Below, piece by piece: positions 6,699-15,354 of a stretch of 64,000 nucleotides of DNA; position 1 is the stretch's first letter; each line of letters begins with the position of its first letter. This stretch comes from Longimicrobium sp. GTDB lineage: Bacteria > Gemmatimonadota > Gemmatimonadetes > Longimicrobiales > Longimicrobiaceae. The DNA lies in the NCBI GenBank assembly GCA_036377595.1, contig DASUYB010000143.1:1-64000 (forward strand). The letters run 5' to 3'. Under the pieces are notes generated by a model, which was given only the letters and a program-made list of their open reading frames with translations, was not told the DNA's origin and searched no databases. Made by a program: the position numbers and the translations under genes.

Positions 6699-7877
6699 TT
6701 ATCGCGTCCCGGGCAGCACCGCGCGGCGCGTCGGCTCCCACACGTGGTCGTCGGCGCCGCGGATCAGGCGCATGAGGGCGCCGACCGCCGCCAGGTTCCC
6801 CCACACCGCGAACGCCGGCATCGCCACGAGGCGCGGCATCGGCTTCTCCTCGGGCCACATCCACCCGACGCCGGCCAGCACGGCCACGGCGAGCCCCGCG
6901 CCCAGCAGCGCCGCGGCCCAGGCGTGCGACGGCGCAAGCGCGGCCAGCGCCACGGCTGCCGGCACCGCGGCGACGGGAACGGCCCAGCGGCACACCTTGT
7001 GGCTCCACAGCTTCAGCGCGAACCCGCCGTGGCGCAGCGGGTTCAGCAGCCCGCGCCTGTACACCAGCGTCTCCATCCCGCGGCTGATCGTGCGCAGCTT
7101 GCGGCGGTACTCGCGGCGGAGCGACCCCGTGCGCGGCACCGTGCACAGCGCGTCGGCCGCCGACACGGCGCGGAAGCCGTGGTCGCGCGCGGTCAGCGGC
7201 GCGGCGAAGTCGCGGCTCAGGTGCGCGGGGAAGGGCACGCCGTGGAGGCCGATGCGGATGGCGTACAGGCATCCCGACGCGCCCACGATCCCGCCGAGCC
7301 GCGTCTCCAGGTCGCGGATCGTCATCTCCATCCCCACGTACCCCGTCTCCGCCACGTTCGCGTTCCCCTCCTCGGCCACGCTCACGTCGCGCCCCGACGC
7401 CACGCCCACCGACGGGTCGCCGAAGCGCCGCGCGAGCGCCATCAGCGCGCCGGGATGGACGCGGATCGACGCGTCGGTGTTCACCACCACCTCGCCGCGC
7501 AGGTGGGGGATGGCGGCGTTCTCGGCCGCCGTCTTCCCGCTGCGCGCCGGCATCCGCAGCAGCTCCACGCCGCGCTCCGCGTAGCCCTCCACCAGCGCGT
7601 CGGTGCCGTCGGTCGACGCGTCGGAGATCACCAGCACCTGCAGCCGCTCGCGCGGATAGTCGCACGCCAGCAGCGCGTCCAGCGCGCCGGGGAGCTGCGC
7701 CTCCTCGTTGTACGCGGGAAGGCTGACGCTGAGCAGCGGCCACTCCGCGGGATCAGCCGGCGGCGGCGGGGCGGGGCGGACGATCGCGATCGTTCGAAGC
7801 GCGAGCGGATACAGCGCGTACGCGTAGACGGCGAGCGCGAGCGGGAGGGCGGCCAGGGCGCAGGCGAGCAGGGTCAT
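6699..7877 (-). CDS. membrane-associated family 2 glycosyltransferase
   Basis: The 392-aa protein begins with a membrane helix (residues 5-30), then a GT-A domain with VSLPAYNEEAQL, VISDASTDGTD and VVNTDASI (the DxD-type nucleotide-sugar and metal site). A C-terminal region has three hydrophobic segments between residues 285 and 370. This layout fits a processive or membrane-anchored GT2 adding sugars at the cytoplasmic face. It is the last gene of the 15,031->6,699 operon and overlaps the preceding GT4 gene by 4 bp (ATGA). The sugar donor is unknown. Confidence 0.88.
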   Translation of the reverse strand: MTLLACALAALPLALAVYAYALYPLALRTIAIVRPAPPPPADPAEWPLLSVSLPAYNEEAQLPGALDALLACDYPRERLQVLVISDASTDGTDALVEGYAERGVELLRMPARSGKTAAENAAIPHLRGEVVVNTDASIRVHPGALMALARRFGDPSVGVASGRDVSVAEEGNANVAETGYVGMEMTIRDLETRLGGIVGASGCLYAIRIGLHGVPFPAHLSRDFAAPLTARDHGFRAVSAADALCTVPRTGSLRREYRRKLRTISRGMETLVYRRGLLNPLRHGGFALKLWSHKVCRWAVPVAAVPAAVALAALAPSHAWAAALLGAGLAVAVLAGVGWMWPEEKPMPRLVAMPAFAVWGNLAAVGALMRLIRGADDHVWEPTRRAVLPGTR

Positions 7878-9067
7878 CGGCTACGCGCGCGGGAGAGGGC
7901 GCGCCGGTAGAGGGTGTCGTGGGCATCGAGCCACGGGCCGGGCGCATACGCCGTCTCGATGCGCTCGCGCGCGCGGCGAGCGCGGTCGGCGGCACCGGCG
8001 GGGTCGCCGTACACGGCCTGGATGGCCGCGGCCAGCGCGTCGGGGCGCTCGGGGGGGACGAGCATCGCCGAGGAGGGCGAGACCACGTCGGGGACGCCGC
8101 CCACTGCCGCGGCCACGATCGGCGCGCCGGCGAACGCGGCCTCGAACAGCGTTACCGGCGTTCCCTCGGTGCGCGAGCTGAGCACCCACGCGTCGAACGC
8201 CGCCATCCACCGCCCGGCGCCGGCCACCGGTCCGCGCCAGTCGATCCGCCCCGCGACGCACAGCCGCTCCGCCCGCGCGGCCACCGCGCCGCGCTCGGGG
8301 CCGTCGCCGAGGACGACGAGCCGGATCGGGAGATCGGCCAGGTGCGGGAGCGCGTCCACCAGCACGTCGAGCCCCTTCTCCCGCGATACTCGGCCGACCC
8401 AGCCCAGCGCGAACACGCCGCCGCCGAGCCCCAGTTCGCGGCGGGCCTCGTCGCGCGCGAGCGGCGGCGCGCCCGGCGTCCATGCGTTGGCGATCACGCG
8501 CAGGCGGTCGGCGCGCACGCCGCGGCGCTCCAACTCCATCCCCATCCGCCGCGAGACCGCGACGACGGCGTCGAAGCGGCGCAGCGCCCGGCGCTGGAGC
8601 CACTCGTACACCCGGTTCTTCCAATCCCCACCCGTAAAGCCGTGCACGGTGGAGAGGGTGGGGATGCCCAGCCCGCGCGCCGCGGCGCCGTGCAGCACGT
8701 CCGCACGGTAGCCGTGGGTGTGGACGACGTCCGGCCGCAGCCGCGCGAGCAGCGCCCGCACCGCCGCGCGCTCGCGGCGATAGGCGCGCGCGGGGGGATC
8801 GACCACGTGCACGGAGACGCCGGTCTCCGTGAGCGCGGCGAGGAGCGGGTGCCCGTCCGCCGCGCCGGGATCCAGGATCGCCGCGAGATGGACGCGGTGT
8901 CCGCGCGCGGCCTGCCCGCCGGCCAGCATCTCCACCACCCGCTCCAGCCCGCCGAAGCGCGCCGGCGCGGCGAGGTGGACGATCGTGAGCGGGCGTCCGT
9001 CGTCCGTCGCGGCATCGGCGGCGCCGGGAGATCCGGGCGCGGCGGCGAGCGATTCGGCGAGCATCAT
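7874..9067 (-). CDS. family 4 glycosyltransferase
   Basis: This 397-aa GT-B enzyme has an N-terminal glycine motif (LAAPARFGGLERVVEML), a middle helix with VHTHGYRADVLH, and a C-terminal Rossmann domain with GWVGRVSREKGLDVL and the E-x7-E-like segment SSRTEGTPVTLFEAAFAGAP that binds the nucleotide sugar. It is predicted cytosolic, extending lipid-linked oligosaccharide. The start (two adjacent ATGs at 9067/9064) overlaps the deacetylase stop, implying translational coupling. Confidence 0.9.
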   Translation of the reverse strand: MMLAESLAAAPGSPGAADAATDDGRPLTIVHLAAPARFGGLERVVEMLAGGQAARGHRVHLAAILDPGAADGHPLLAALTETGVSVHVVDPPARAYRRERAAVRALLARLRPDVVHTHGYRADVLHGAAARGLGIPTLSTVHGFTGGDWKNRVYEWLQRRALRRFDAVVAVSRRMGMELERRGVRADRLRVIANAWTPGAPPLARDEARRELGLGGGVFALGWVGRVSREKGLDVLVDALPHLADLPIRLVVLGDGPERGAVAARAERLCVAGRIDWRGPVAGAGRWMAAFDAWVLSSRTEGTPVTLFEAAFAGAPIVAAAVGGVPDVVSPSSAMLVPPERPDALAAAIQAVYGDPAGAADRARRARERIETAYAPGPWLDAHDTLYRRALSRARSR

Positions 9068-10041
9068 CCCCTCCGCACCCCGGCGATGCGCAGCCGGAAG
9101 CCCTCGTCCGACACCCCCGCCGCCACGTTCAGCCGCGGCAGCGCGAACGGCCGCGTCCGCGCGACGGAGGGGACGAACGCGCCGCCGTCCACGCGGAACG
9201 CGCCCGTGTAGCCGGCGCGCGCCACCGCGTCCTCCACCGCGGCCGAGGTGTGGCCGTAGGGATAGGCGAGCCAGGGAAGCCCGTTCGCGAAGCGCTCGCG
9301 CAGCCAGGCGAGCGGCCGCGCGAGCTCCATCTCCAGCTCGTCGGGAGATAGCGCGGGGAGGCTGGTGTGGCTCCAGCCGTGCGGCGCCAGCGTGATTCCC
9401 GGCCGGCCGGCGGCGGCGCGCAGCTCGTCTTCCGTCGCGATATGCTGGTGCGCGGGGACGTCGTGGCGCGCGAGCCCGGCGGAGCTACCCCACGCGCGGA
9501 CGTCGTCCGGGCGCCCGCCGAGCACGTCCAGCGCATGTTCGCGGACCGATGGATCGAGCCCGTCCGCCCCCGCCAGCTCGTCCCACCACGGCGCGGTGCC
9601 GAGCAGCCCGGGGGCGACGAAGATCGTGGCCGGGAGGCCGCGCGTCTCCAGCTCGTCCACCCCCGCCGTCACCGCGCCCAGGCACGCGTCGTCGAAGGTG
9701 ATGACGGCGCGCGGGCGGTCGTCACCCGTGCGCTCGAAGGCCTGGGCGAGCGGGACGACGTGGTGTGTCCTGGCCAGCGCGTCGAGCTGCCGTGCGAAGG
9801 CGTCACGCGGGAGATGCAGGCTCGCGTCCCCGTGCACCCGCTCCCCGGCGGGGACGACGTTGTGCCAGGCGAGCACCAGCAGCCCCCGCGGCCGCAGCGC
9901 CAGCGCCAGGCGGTCGACCTGCGCGGCGGAGAGGGTGCGCTCGGCCACGCGCTTGATCACCGCGCGCAGCGGCGAGACGGGGCGGGCCTCGGCGCTACCC
10001 ACGGGCGCCCTCCGCGCGGCTTGCGTCCCCGCGCCGCTCAC
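9064..10041 (-). CDS. polysaccharide deacetylase (NodB homology domain)
   Basis: The 325-aa protein has the NodB core: ITFDDACLGAVTAGVDELE with the metal/catalytic aspartates, then LAPHGWSHTSLPALS with the H-x3-H pair, and a late AYPYGHTSAAVEDAV motif. It would remove acetyl groups from N-acetyl sugars in the polymer. GTG 10041 overlaps the TGA of the upstream GT4 gene (GTGA). No signal peptide is evident, so its site of action is unclear. Confidence 0.88.
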   Translation of the reverse strand: MSGAGTQAARRAPVGSAEARPVSPLRAVIKRVAERTLSAAQVDRLALALRPRGLLVLAWHNVVPAGERVHGDASLHLPRDAFARQLDALARTHHVVPLAQAFERTGDDRPRAVITFDDACLGAVTAGVDELETRGLPATIFVAPGLLGTAPWWDELAGADGLDPSVREHALDVLGGRPDDVRAWGSSAGLARHDVPAHQHIATEDELRAAAGRPGITLAPHGWSHTSLPALSPDELEMELARPLAWLRERFANGLPWLAYPYGHTSAAVEDAVARAGYTGAFRVDGGAFVPSVARTRPFALPRLNVAAGVSDEGFRLRIAGVRRG

Positions 10042-11282
10042 GCATGCGACACCTCCGCCACCGGCGCCGCGGCCACGCGCCCGGCCAGGACCGACGCGTA
10101 CACCGCCACCACCGCCGCCGCGCTGGCCTCGGGGCGGAAGCGCTCGCGCGCCTTGGCCCGCGCCGCATCCCCCAGCCGCGCGCGGAGATCCGCGTCCCGC
10201 GCCAGCCGCAGCATCGCCGCGGCCAGCACCGGGACGTCGCCCGGGGGGACGAGCACGCCGTCGATCCCGTCCGCCACCACCTCGCGCGGGCCGCCCGCGT
10301 CCGCCGCGATCACCGCGCGCCCGGCCGCCATCGCCTCGGGCACCACCATCCCGAAGGGCTCGGGGGTGATGGAGGCGTGCACCACCACGTCGAGCGCCGC
10401 GTAGCACGCCTCCACCTCCGCGCGGTATCCGGCGAAGGTGAAGCGGTGGGCGAAGGGCGATGTGGCGACGAGCGCGCGAATCGCGTCGAGGTAGCCGCGC
10501 GCGCCGTCCGACTCGTCGCCGACGACGACGGCGTGGAGCGAGGGCTCGTCCGCCATCGCGGCCAGCGCGGCGCGGGCGAACTCCATCTGCCCCTTCCAGG
10601 GGATCACGCGGCCGACGATTCCCACCGCTACCGCGCCGGGCGCGATCCCCCACTCCGCGCGCACGGCGTCGCGGCGCGATGCGGCGGCCTCGATCCGCTC
10701 CGCGTCGACCGGGTCGTGGACGATGGTGATCCGGTCGCGCGCGAGCAGCCCGTCCAGCGCCTCGGCCACGGCGCCGGAGACGGCGATCACCCGCGCCACG
10801 GGCCGCATCGCCCAGCGCATCGCGCGGCTGCGGTCCGCGTGGAAGTCGCGCGCGTGCACGACGCAGGGGACGCCCGTCACTCGCGACGCAAGCAGCGCCT
10901 CGGGCGGGGTGAAGCCGTTGTTCAGGTGGAGGAGATCGATCCGCTCGCGCCGCAGGAGCCAGGCGAGCCGCGCGGCGTTCTTCGCCGTGACCGCGAGGTC
11001 CGCCGCGGCCAGCGCCTTGAAGGCGACCCAGCGGAGCGCGCCGGTCCCCACGCGTGCCTCGATCGCGGCGCGCAGCCGGCCCAGCGAGCGGTAGTTCATC
11101 ACCCGGCGCAGGGAGCGGACGCGGCGGCCCGCCAGCCAGGTGCGCACGATCTCCGCGTCCTGGCTGGTGACGACCTGCACGTCGTGGCCGCGCAGCGCGC
11201 CGAGCGTCAGCGACAGGCTCTTGATCGCGCCGCCGAACCCGAGGCTGTAGTCCACGCAGAGGACGCGGGGGGCGGGGCTCAT
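10038..11282 (-). CDS. family 4 glycosyltransferase
   Basis: The 414-aa product starts MSPAPRVLCVDYSLGFGGAI, a GT-B glycine loop, and carries VVHARDFHADRSRAMRW, VGIVGRVIPWKGQMEFARA and the donor-site segment HASITPEPFGMVVPEAMAAG. It is a retaining GT4 enzyme probably adding one sugar of the repeat unit. It sits between the flippase and deacetylase genes in one minus-strand operon. Confidence 0.9.
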   Translation of the reverse strand: MSPAPRVLCVDYSLGFGGAIKSLSLTLGALRGHDVQVVTSQDAEIVRTWLAGRRVRSLRRVMNYRSLGRLRAAIEARVGTGALRWVAFKALAAADLAVTAKNAARLAWLLRRERIDLLHLNNGFTPPEALLASRVTGVPCVVHARDFHADRSRAMRWAMRPVARVIAVSGAVAEALDGLLARDRITIVHDPVDAERIEAAASRRDAVRAEWGIAPGAVAVGIVGRVIPWKGQMEFARAALAAMADEPSLHAVVVGDESDGARGYLDAIRALVATSPFAHRFTFAGYRAEVEACYAALDVVVHASITPEPFGMVVPEAMAAGRAVIAADAGGPREVVADGIDGVLVPPGDVPVLAAAMLRLARDADLRARLGDAARAKARERFRPEASAAAVVAVYASVLAGRVAAAPVAEVSHA

Positions 11283-11299
11283 CTCCGCACCGCGGGCGG

Positions 11300-12811
11300 T
11301 CACACCAGCCCCGGCTGGCGCCCGGCGTCGGCCGGGTAGGCCGGGCGCGCACGGCGGCGCAGGAAGCCGCGGAGCGCCGCCTTCGCCCCCGCGTCGAGCA
11401 CCTGCCACCCCACCACCAGCGTCGCCAGGGCCAGCAGCAGACCGAAGGCCAGCGAGGCGCGCAGGCTGGACGGCGTCACCAGCAGCCGCGCCGCCGACAC
11501 GCCCAGGAACAGCATCACCAGCACGGACACCCGCGCCCACGGATAGTGGATGCGGTAGGCCGCCTGCGAGAAGGCGTAGGTCAGCCCGAAGCGCAGCACG
11601 TACGCGCCGATGGTGGCCCAGGCGGCGCCCATCATCCCGAAGCGGGGGATGAGCAGCGCGTTCAGCAGGAGGGTGACGGCCACGCTGGCCACCGACACCC
11701 ACGCCAGCACCCCCGTCCGGCTGCGCAGGTACAGCCCCACGCAGGCGTACGCCGCCCACTGCTGCAGGATGGTGGCGACCAGGATCAGCGGCACCACCCG
11801 GTGCGCCGGGAGGAACTCGGGCGCCGCCATCACCGCCAGCACGTCGCGGATCACCGCCGTCATCAGCGCGGCGCCGCCCACCAGCACCAGGGAATAGTAG
11901 AGGAACATCCGCCGGTACACCTCGCCCGCGTCGGGGCGCCGGGCCACCTCGAAGCGCCGCGGCTCCCACACCTGGCTGAAGGGGACCACGGTGAGGGTGG
12001 AGAGGACGAAGGAGAAGCGGTAGGCCAGCGCGTACACCCCCACCGACGCGGTGTCGGTGAACCAGTTCAGGAAGTAGCGGTCGGAGAAGGTCAGCACGAA
12101 GCTCCCCAGCGACACCACGATCAGCGGCGCGCCGAAGCGGGCCAGCTGCCGGAAGCGGGGGAGCGAGAAGGCGACGCCCACGTGGCGCACCGTGTAGGCG
12201 CCGAGCGCCAGCGCGGAGGCCCCCGACACCAGCGCGTTGCCGAGCATCACCCCCTCCAGCCCCATCCCGCGGAACACCAGGAACCAGATGTTCAGCGACA
12301 GCTGCGCCACCAGCGTGGCCAGGTTGGCGGCCACGAACAGCACCGAGCGCTCGCGGATGCGCATCAGCAGCAGCCCGGGCGCTGCGGCCGACTGGAAGAA
12401 GTAGATCAGGAAGAAGATGCGGAAGTACTGCGGATCGGACGCGCCCCTGAACACCAGCTGGTTGAGCGGCCCGGCCAGCGCCATCCCGGCGAGCGCGGTG
12501 ACCAGGGCCAGCGCGGTGCTCCCCAGCGCGGCCGTGGCCAGCAGCTTCCGCCGGTCGGCTTCGCCGGAGAGCTCGGAGTAGAACTTGAACACGCCCGAGG
12601 CCAGCCCCACCCCCGCGATCATGGCGATCACGTCGATGGTCATCCCCAGCAGCTCCAGCACGCCGTAGTCCGCGGTGGACAGGAAGCGCGTGTAGACGGG
12701 GAGCATGAGGAAGCTGGCCAGCTTCCCCAGCATCAGCCCGGCGCCGTAGACCAGCGTGTGCCGCCCGACGGTCCTGAACTCGCTCTGCGCGGGCGCGGCG
12801 GACTCGCTCAC
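11300..12811 (-). CDS. polysaccharide flippase (Wzx-like, MATE superfamily)
   Basis: The 503-aa protein is almost entirely hydrophobic with about 12-14 membrane segments. It begins TVGRHTLVYGAGLMLGKLAS and MLPVYTRFLSTADYGVLELL, the hallmark N-terminus of the oligosaccharide flippase family. It should translocate the lipid-linked repeat unit to the periplasm. Start GTG 12811 overlaps the stop of the cytidylyltransferase gene by 4 bp (GTGA). Confidence 0.92.
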   Translation of the reverse strand: MSESAAPAQSEFRTVGRHTLVYGAGLMLGKLASFLMLPVYTRFLSTADYGVLELLGMTIDVIAMIAGVGLASGVFKFYSELSGEADRRKLLATAALGSTALALVTALAGMALAGPLNQLVFRGASDPQYFRIFFLIYFFQSAAAPGLLLMRIRERSVLFVAANLATLVAQLSLNIWFLVFRGMGLEGVMLGNALVSGASALALGAYTVRHVGVAFSLPRFRQLARFGAPLIVVSLGSFVLTFSDRYFLNWFTDTASVGVYALAYRFSFVLSTLTVVPFSQVWEPRRFEVARRPDAGEVYRRMFLYYSLVLVGGAALMTAVIRDVLAVMAAPEFLPAHRVVPLILVATILQQWAAYACVGLYLRSRTGVLAWVSVASVAVTLLLNALLIPRFGMMGAAWATIGAYVLRFGLTYAFSQAAYRIHYPWARVSVLVMLFLGVSAARLLVTPSSLRASLAFGLLLALATLVVGWQVLDAGAKAALRGFLRRRARPAYPADAGRQPGLV

Positions 12812-13707
12812 GGCGCCGCCGCGGGCACGGGGCGGCGCACCTCGGCGCGCGGCGCCAGCGACGCCGGGTCGAGCTGGTGCGCGGGCACGAAGGGCGGGGG
12901 CGCGTCGCTCCAGGTCTTCCACGGCGCGTCGCCCGCCTTCCACAGGCGGTTCAGGTCGATCACGTCCTTCATGGTGTCCATCGACTTCCAGAACCCGTCG
13001 TGGGGATAGATCCCCAGCTCGCGGTCGGCCACCAGCCGGTTCAGCGGGCGGTCCAGCTCCTCGTCGTCGCCGCCGAAGTAGGCCAGCGCCTCGCGGCTGA
13101 ACACGAAGAACCCGCCGTTGATGCGCCCGCCCAGCAGCGGCTTCTCGCGGAACTCGGTCACCGCGCCGTCCTCGGTCTCCACCACCCCGAAGGGCGAGGG
13201 GAGGGGCACGCCCACCAGCGTGGCCGCCCGCCCGCTGGCGCGGTGGAAGTCGACCACGCGGGGGATGGGGACGTCGGAGACGCCGTCGCCGTAGGTGGCC
13301 AGGAAAAGCTCCTCGCGCACGTAGCGCCCCGCGCGCGCGATCCGCCCGCCGGTCATGGTGTCCTGCCCCGTCCAGGCGAAGGTGATGCGCCACCCCTGCT
13401 CGTCGCCGCCGGGCTCGTGGTGGAACACGCGCTCGCCGCGCCCGTCCAGCGTCAGCGTGTAGTCGCAGCTCAGCCGGAAGTAGTTCTCGAAGTAGTCGGC
13501 GATCATCTCGCCCTTGTAGCCCAGCGCCAGCACGAAGTCGCGATACCCGTAGCGCGAGTAGTGCTTCATGATGTGCCACAGGATCGGCCGTCCGCCGATC
13601 TCCACCAGCGCCTTGGGGCGGAACTCGGTCTCCTCGCGCAGGCGCATCCCCGTGCCGCCGCAGAGGATGATGACCTTGTAGGGCGATCGTTCGACGGGTG
13701 TGGTCAC
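12808..13707 (-). CDS. sugar-1-phosphate cytidylyltransferase-like protein (RfbF family)
   Basis: The 299-aa nucleotidyltransferase has the glycine-rich start VIILCGGTGMRLREETEFRP and ALVEIGGRPILWHIMKHYS, characteristic of glucose-1-phosphate cytidylyltransferase, then ATYGDGVSDVPI (metal-binding aspartate) and FREKPLLGGRINGGFFVF. It should make a CDP-activated sugar or alcohol. No CDP-glucose 4,6-dehydratase is nearby. Its immediate neighbour is a CDP-glycerol glycerophosphotransferase-like protein, so an unusual CDP donor is plausible. GTG start; spacing to the upstream gene is 64 bp. Confidence 0.87.
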   Translation of the reverse strand: MTTPVERSPYKVIILCGGTGMRLREETEFRPKALVEIGGRPILWHIMKHYSRYGYRDFVLALGYKGEMIADYFENYFRLSCDYTLTLDGRGERVFHHEPGGDEQGWRITFAWTGQDTMTGGRIARAGRYVREELFLATYGDGVSDVPIPRVVDFHRASGRAATLVGVPLPSPFGVVETEDGAVTEFREKPLLGGRINGGFFVFSREALAYFGGDDEELDRPLNRLVADRELGIYPHDGFWKSMDTMKDVIDLNRLWKAGDAPWKTWSDAPPPFVPAHQLDPASLAPRAEVRRPVPAAAP

Positions 13708-13771
13708 GGGATGCGTCCTCGGCTGGAATCGGGTGCCGGCGCCCGCGGTCGGGCGGCCGGCGCGGATGAAG

Positions 13772-15031
13772 TCAGGCGGCCGTTGCCGCCGGCGCCGTGG
13801 CGGGGACGCGCTCGGCGTCCGGCTGCGGCGCCGCCCCGGCCAGCGCGCGGATGCGGTCGGCCACCGCCTGCGCGGAATCGTCCGGGTGCGCGTGGAAGAG
13901 CGCGTTCGCGTGCGCGCGCCGCTCCGCGTGCAGCGCGGGGCGGGCGAGCGCCTGCTCCAGGTGCACCAGCAGCTCGGCGAAGGTCTCGGGCGCCGGGCCG
14001 CCGAACGCCTCGTCCAGGTCGTACAGGAAGCCGCGCTCGCCCTGGTACTCGGCCCGGTCGTACACGAAGTGGATCACCGGCCGGTCGAGGAGGAGGAAGT
14101 CGATGTAGATGCTGGAGTAGTCGGTCACCAGCACGTCGGCCACGCGCAGCGCCATGGCCACGTCGGGCAGCTCGTTCACCTGGATGAACGCGCCCGAGCC
14201 GTACTCGCGGGTGTAGGCGGCGTGCTCGCGCACGTTCGAGTGCCCGCGGATCCCCAGCACCGCGCCGTGCGCCGCCAGCAGCTCCTCCAGCGCCGCCGTC
14301 TCGCCGGCGGTGAAGGCGTAGTGGGTGCGCCCGGCCCTGCGCCAGGTGGGCGCGTACAGCACCAGCCGCCGCCCGGCCACCTCGCGCCGCAGCCCCTCCA
14401 GCATCCGCCGGTAGTCGGCGGGGAGCCGCTCCTCGGGCTCCACGATGAAGTCGTTGCGGGGGAGCCCGGTCAGCCACACGCGCTCCGCCGGCACGGGCGC
14501 GTAGGCCTGCGCCATGATCTCGCGGTCGCGCTCCGACGAGCAGAGGGTGGCGGCGTAGCGCGGCGTCTCGCGGGCCCACCAGTCCTCGCCCGGCGCCATG
14601 CGGCAGATCCGCCGCAGCGCCACCCCGTGCGAGAGCTGCACGATGCGGTGCTTGGCGGTCAGGAAGCGGCTGTAGCTGCACATGTTGCGCAGGCTGTAGC
14701 CGATCACCACCACCGCGGCGCGGGCCATCCAGTACATCCCCCGCGGCGACCCGGCGTCGACGATGTGCACGTTCGCGCCCTCGACCGGCCGCACCGGCGC
14801 GACGCCGCCCCGGGTGAGCACCACCTTGCGGATCGACGGGTCGTCCTTCACCCGCTCGAACACCGCGCGCGGGTTGTCGAGGGTGTGGGGATAGGTTCCC
14901 CAGGTGCAGAAGCACCAGGTGGAGCGGTCGACGGGGAGAAGCCGCTCCATCGGCACGAACATGGCGGCGCGCGCCCATTCCACCACGCCCGCGCCCGCGC
15001 GCCGCACGGCCTTCGGCATCCAGTTCATCAT
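13772..15031 (-). CDS. CDP-glycerol/ribitol phosphotransferase-like (TagB/TagF family)
   Basis: The 419-aa protein matches the polymerase domain of TagB/TagF: VQLSHGVALRRICRM (the W/L-H-G motif), WLTGLPRNDFIVEPEE, VLYAPTWR, IRGHSNVREHA and VADVLVTDYSSIYIDFLLLDRPVIHF, all in the expected order. Such enzymes transfer alditol phosphate from CDP-alditols to a lipid-linked acceptor, as in teichoic acids and some capsules. As first gene of its operon it lies behind a sigma54-like promoter and palindrome. ATG 15031 or 15028 is the start; no strong ribosome binding site is visible. Confidence 0.86.
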   Translation of the reverse strand: MMNWMPKAVRRAGAGVVEWARAAMFVPMERLLPVDRSTWCFCTWGTYPHTLDNPRAVFERVKDDPSIRKVVLTRGGVAPVRPVEGANVHIVDAGSPRGMYWMARAAVVVIGYSLRNMCSYSRFLTAKHRIVQLSHGVALRRICRMAPGEDWWARETPRYAATLCSSERDREIMAQAYAPVPAERVWLTGLPRNDFIVEPEERLPADYRRMLEGLRREVAGRRLVLYAPTWRRAGRTHYAFTAGETAALEELLAAHGAVLGIRGHSNVREHAAYTREYGSGAFIQVNELPDVAMALRVADVLVTDYSSIYIDFLLLDRPVIHFVYDRAEYQGERGFLYDLDEAFGGPAPETFAELLVHLEQALARPALHAERRAHANALFHAHPDDSAQAVADRIRALAGAAPQPDAERVPATAPAATAA

Positions 15032-15199
15032 CGCGTGGCCGATCCCATCGGATGGAAGGCCGCGGTCCGGTCCGTCCCGGCGCTGGGCGCGGGAGGGCGG
15101 AGACTGCGGCGGCCGTTCGTCATTGTGCGGTGAGCGTGGGAGGGAGAAGAAAGCATTCCCGGCGTGGTGCCCGTCCGGCTGGAGCGGCAGACGGACTGT

Positions 15200-15214
15200 T
15201 CAATCGCCGTGCCT
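15200..15214 (-). promoter_or_regulatory. sigma54-like promoter of the 15,031->6,699 operon
   Basis: Read on the minus strand: AGGCAC-N5-TTGA, close to TGGCAC-N5-TTGC. It lies about 170 bp before the TagF-like gene and 95 bp downstream of a perfect palindrome. Confidence 0.55.
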
Positions 15215-15296
15215 CCGGGTGGTGATCTCCAAGTTGTTGTCGTATGGGGATTTATCCTCCGGGCGAAGCGGCTTCGCGTGCGGGCGGGGCGCGGGG

Positions 15297-15318
15297 GGTG
15301 TTGCGCGGATGCAACACC
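15297..15318. promoter_or_regulatory. perfect palindrome, candidate activator site
   Basis: GGTGTTGC-GCGGAT-GCAACACC: two exact 8-bp arms around 6 bp, upstream of the sigma54-like site at 15200. Nearly the same element stands before the Wzc-like gene at 57503. The 15032-15354 gap otherwise holds no gene. Confidence 0.65.
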
Positions 15319-15354
15319 ACGCCGTCCGCCCGTCCGGCGAGGGAGCCCGCGGCC

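Noticed and set aside
9064-11352. 762-residue minus-strand frame that looks like a fusion with the deacetylase
   Set aside because: The N-terminal 430 residues are a shadow of the GT4 gene; the deacetylase starts at GTG 10041.
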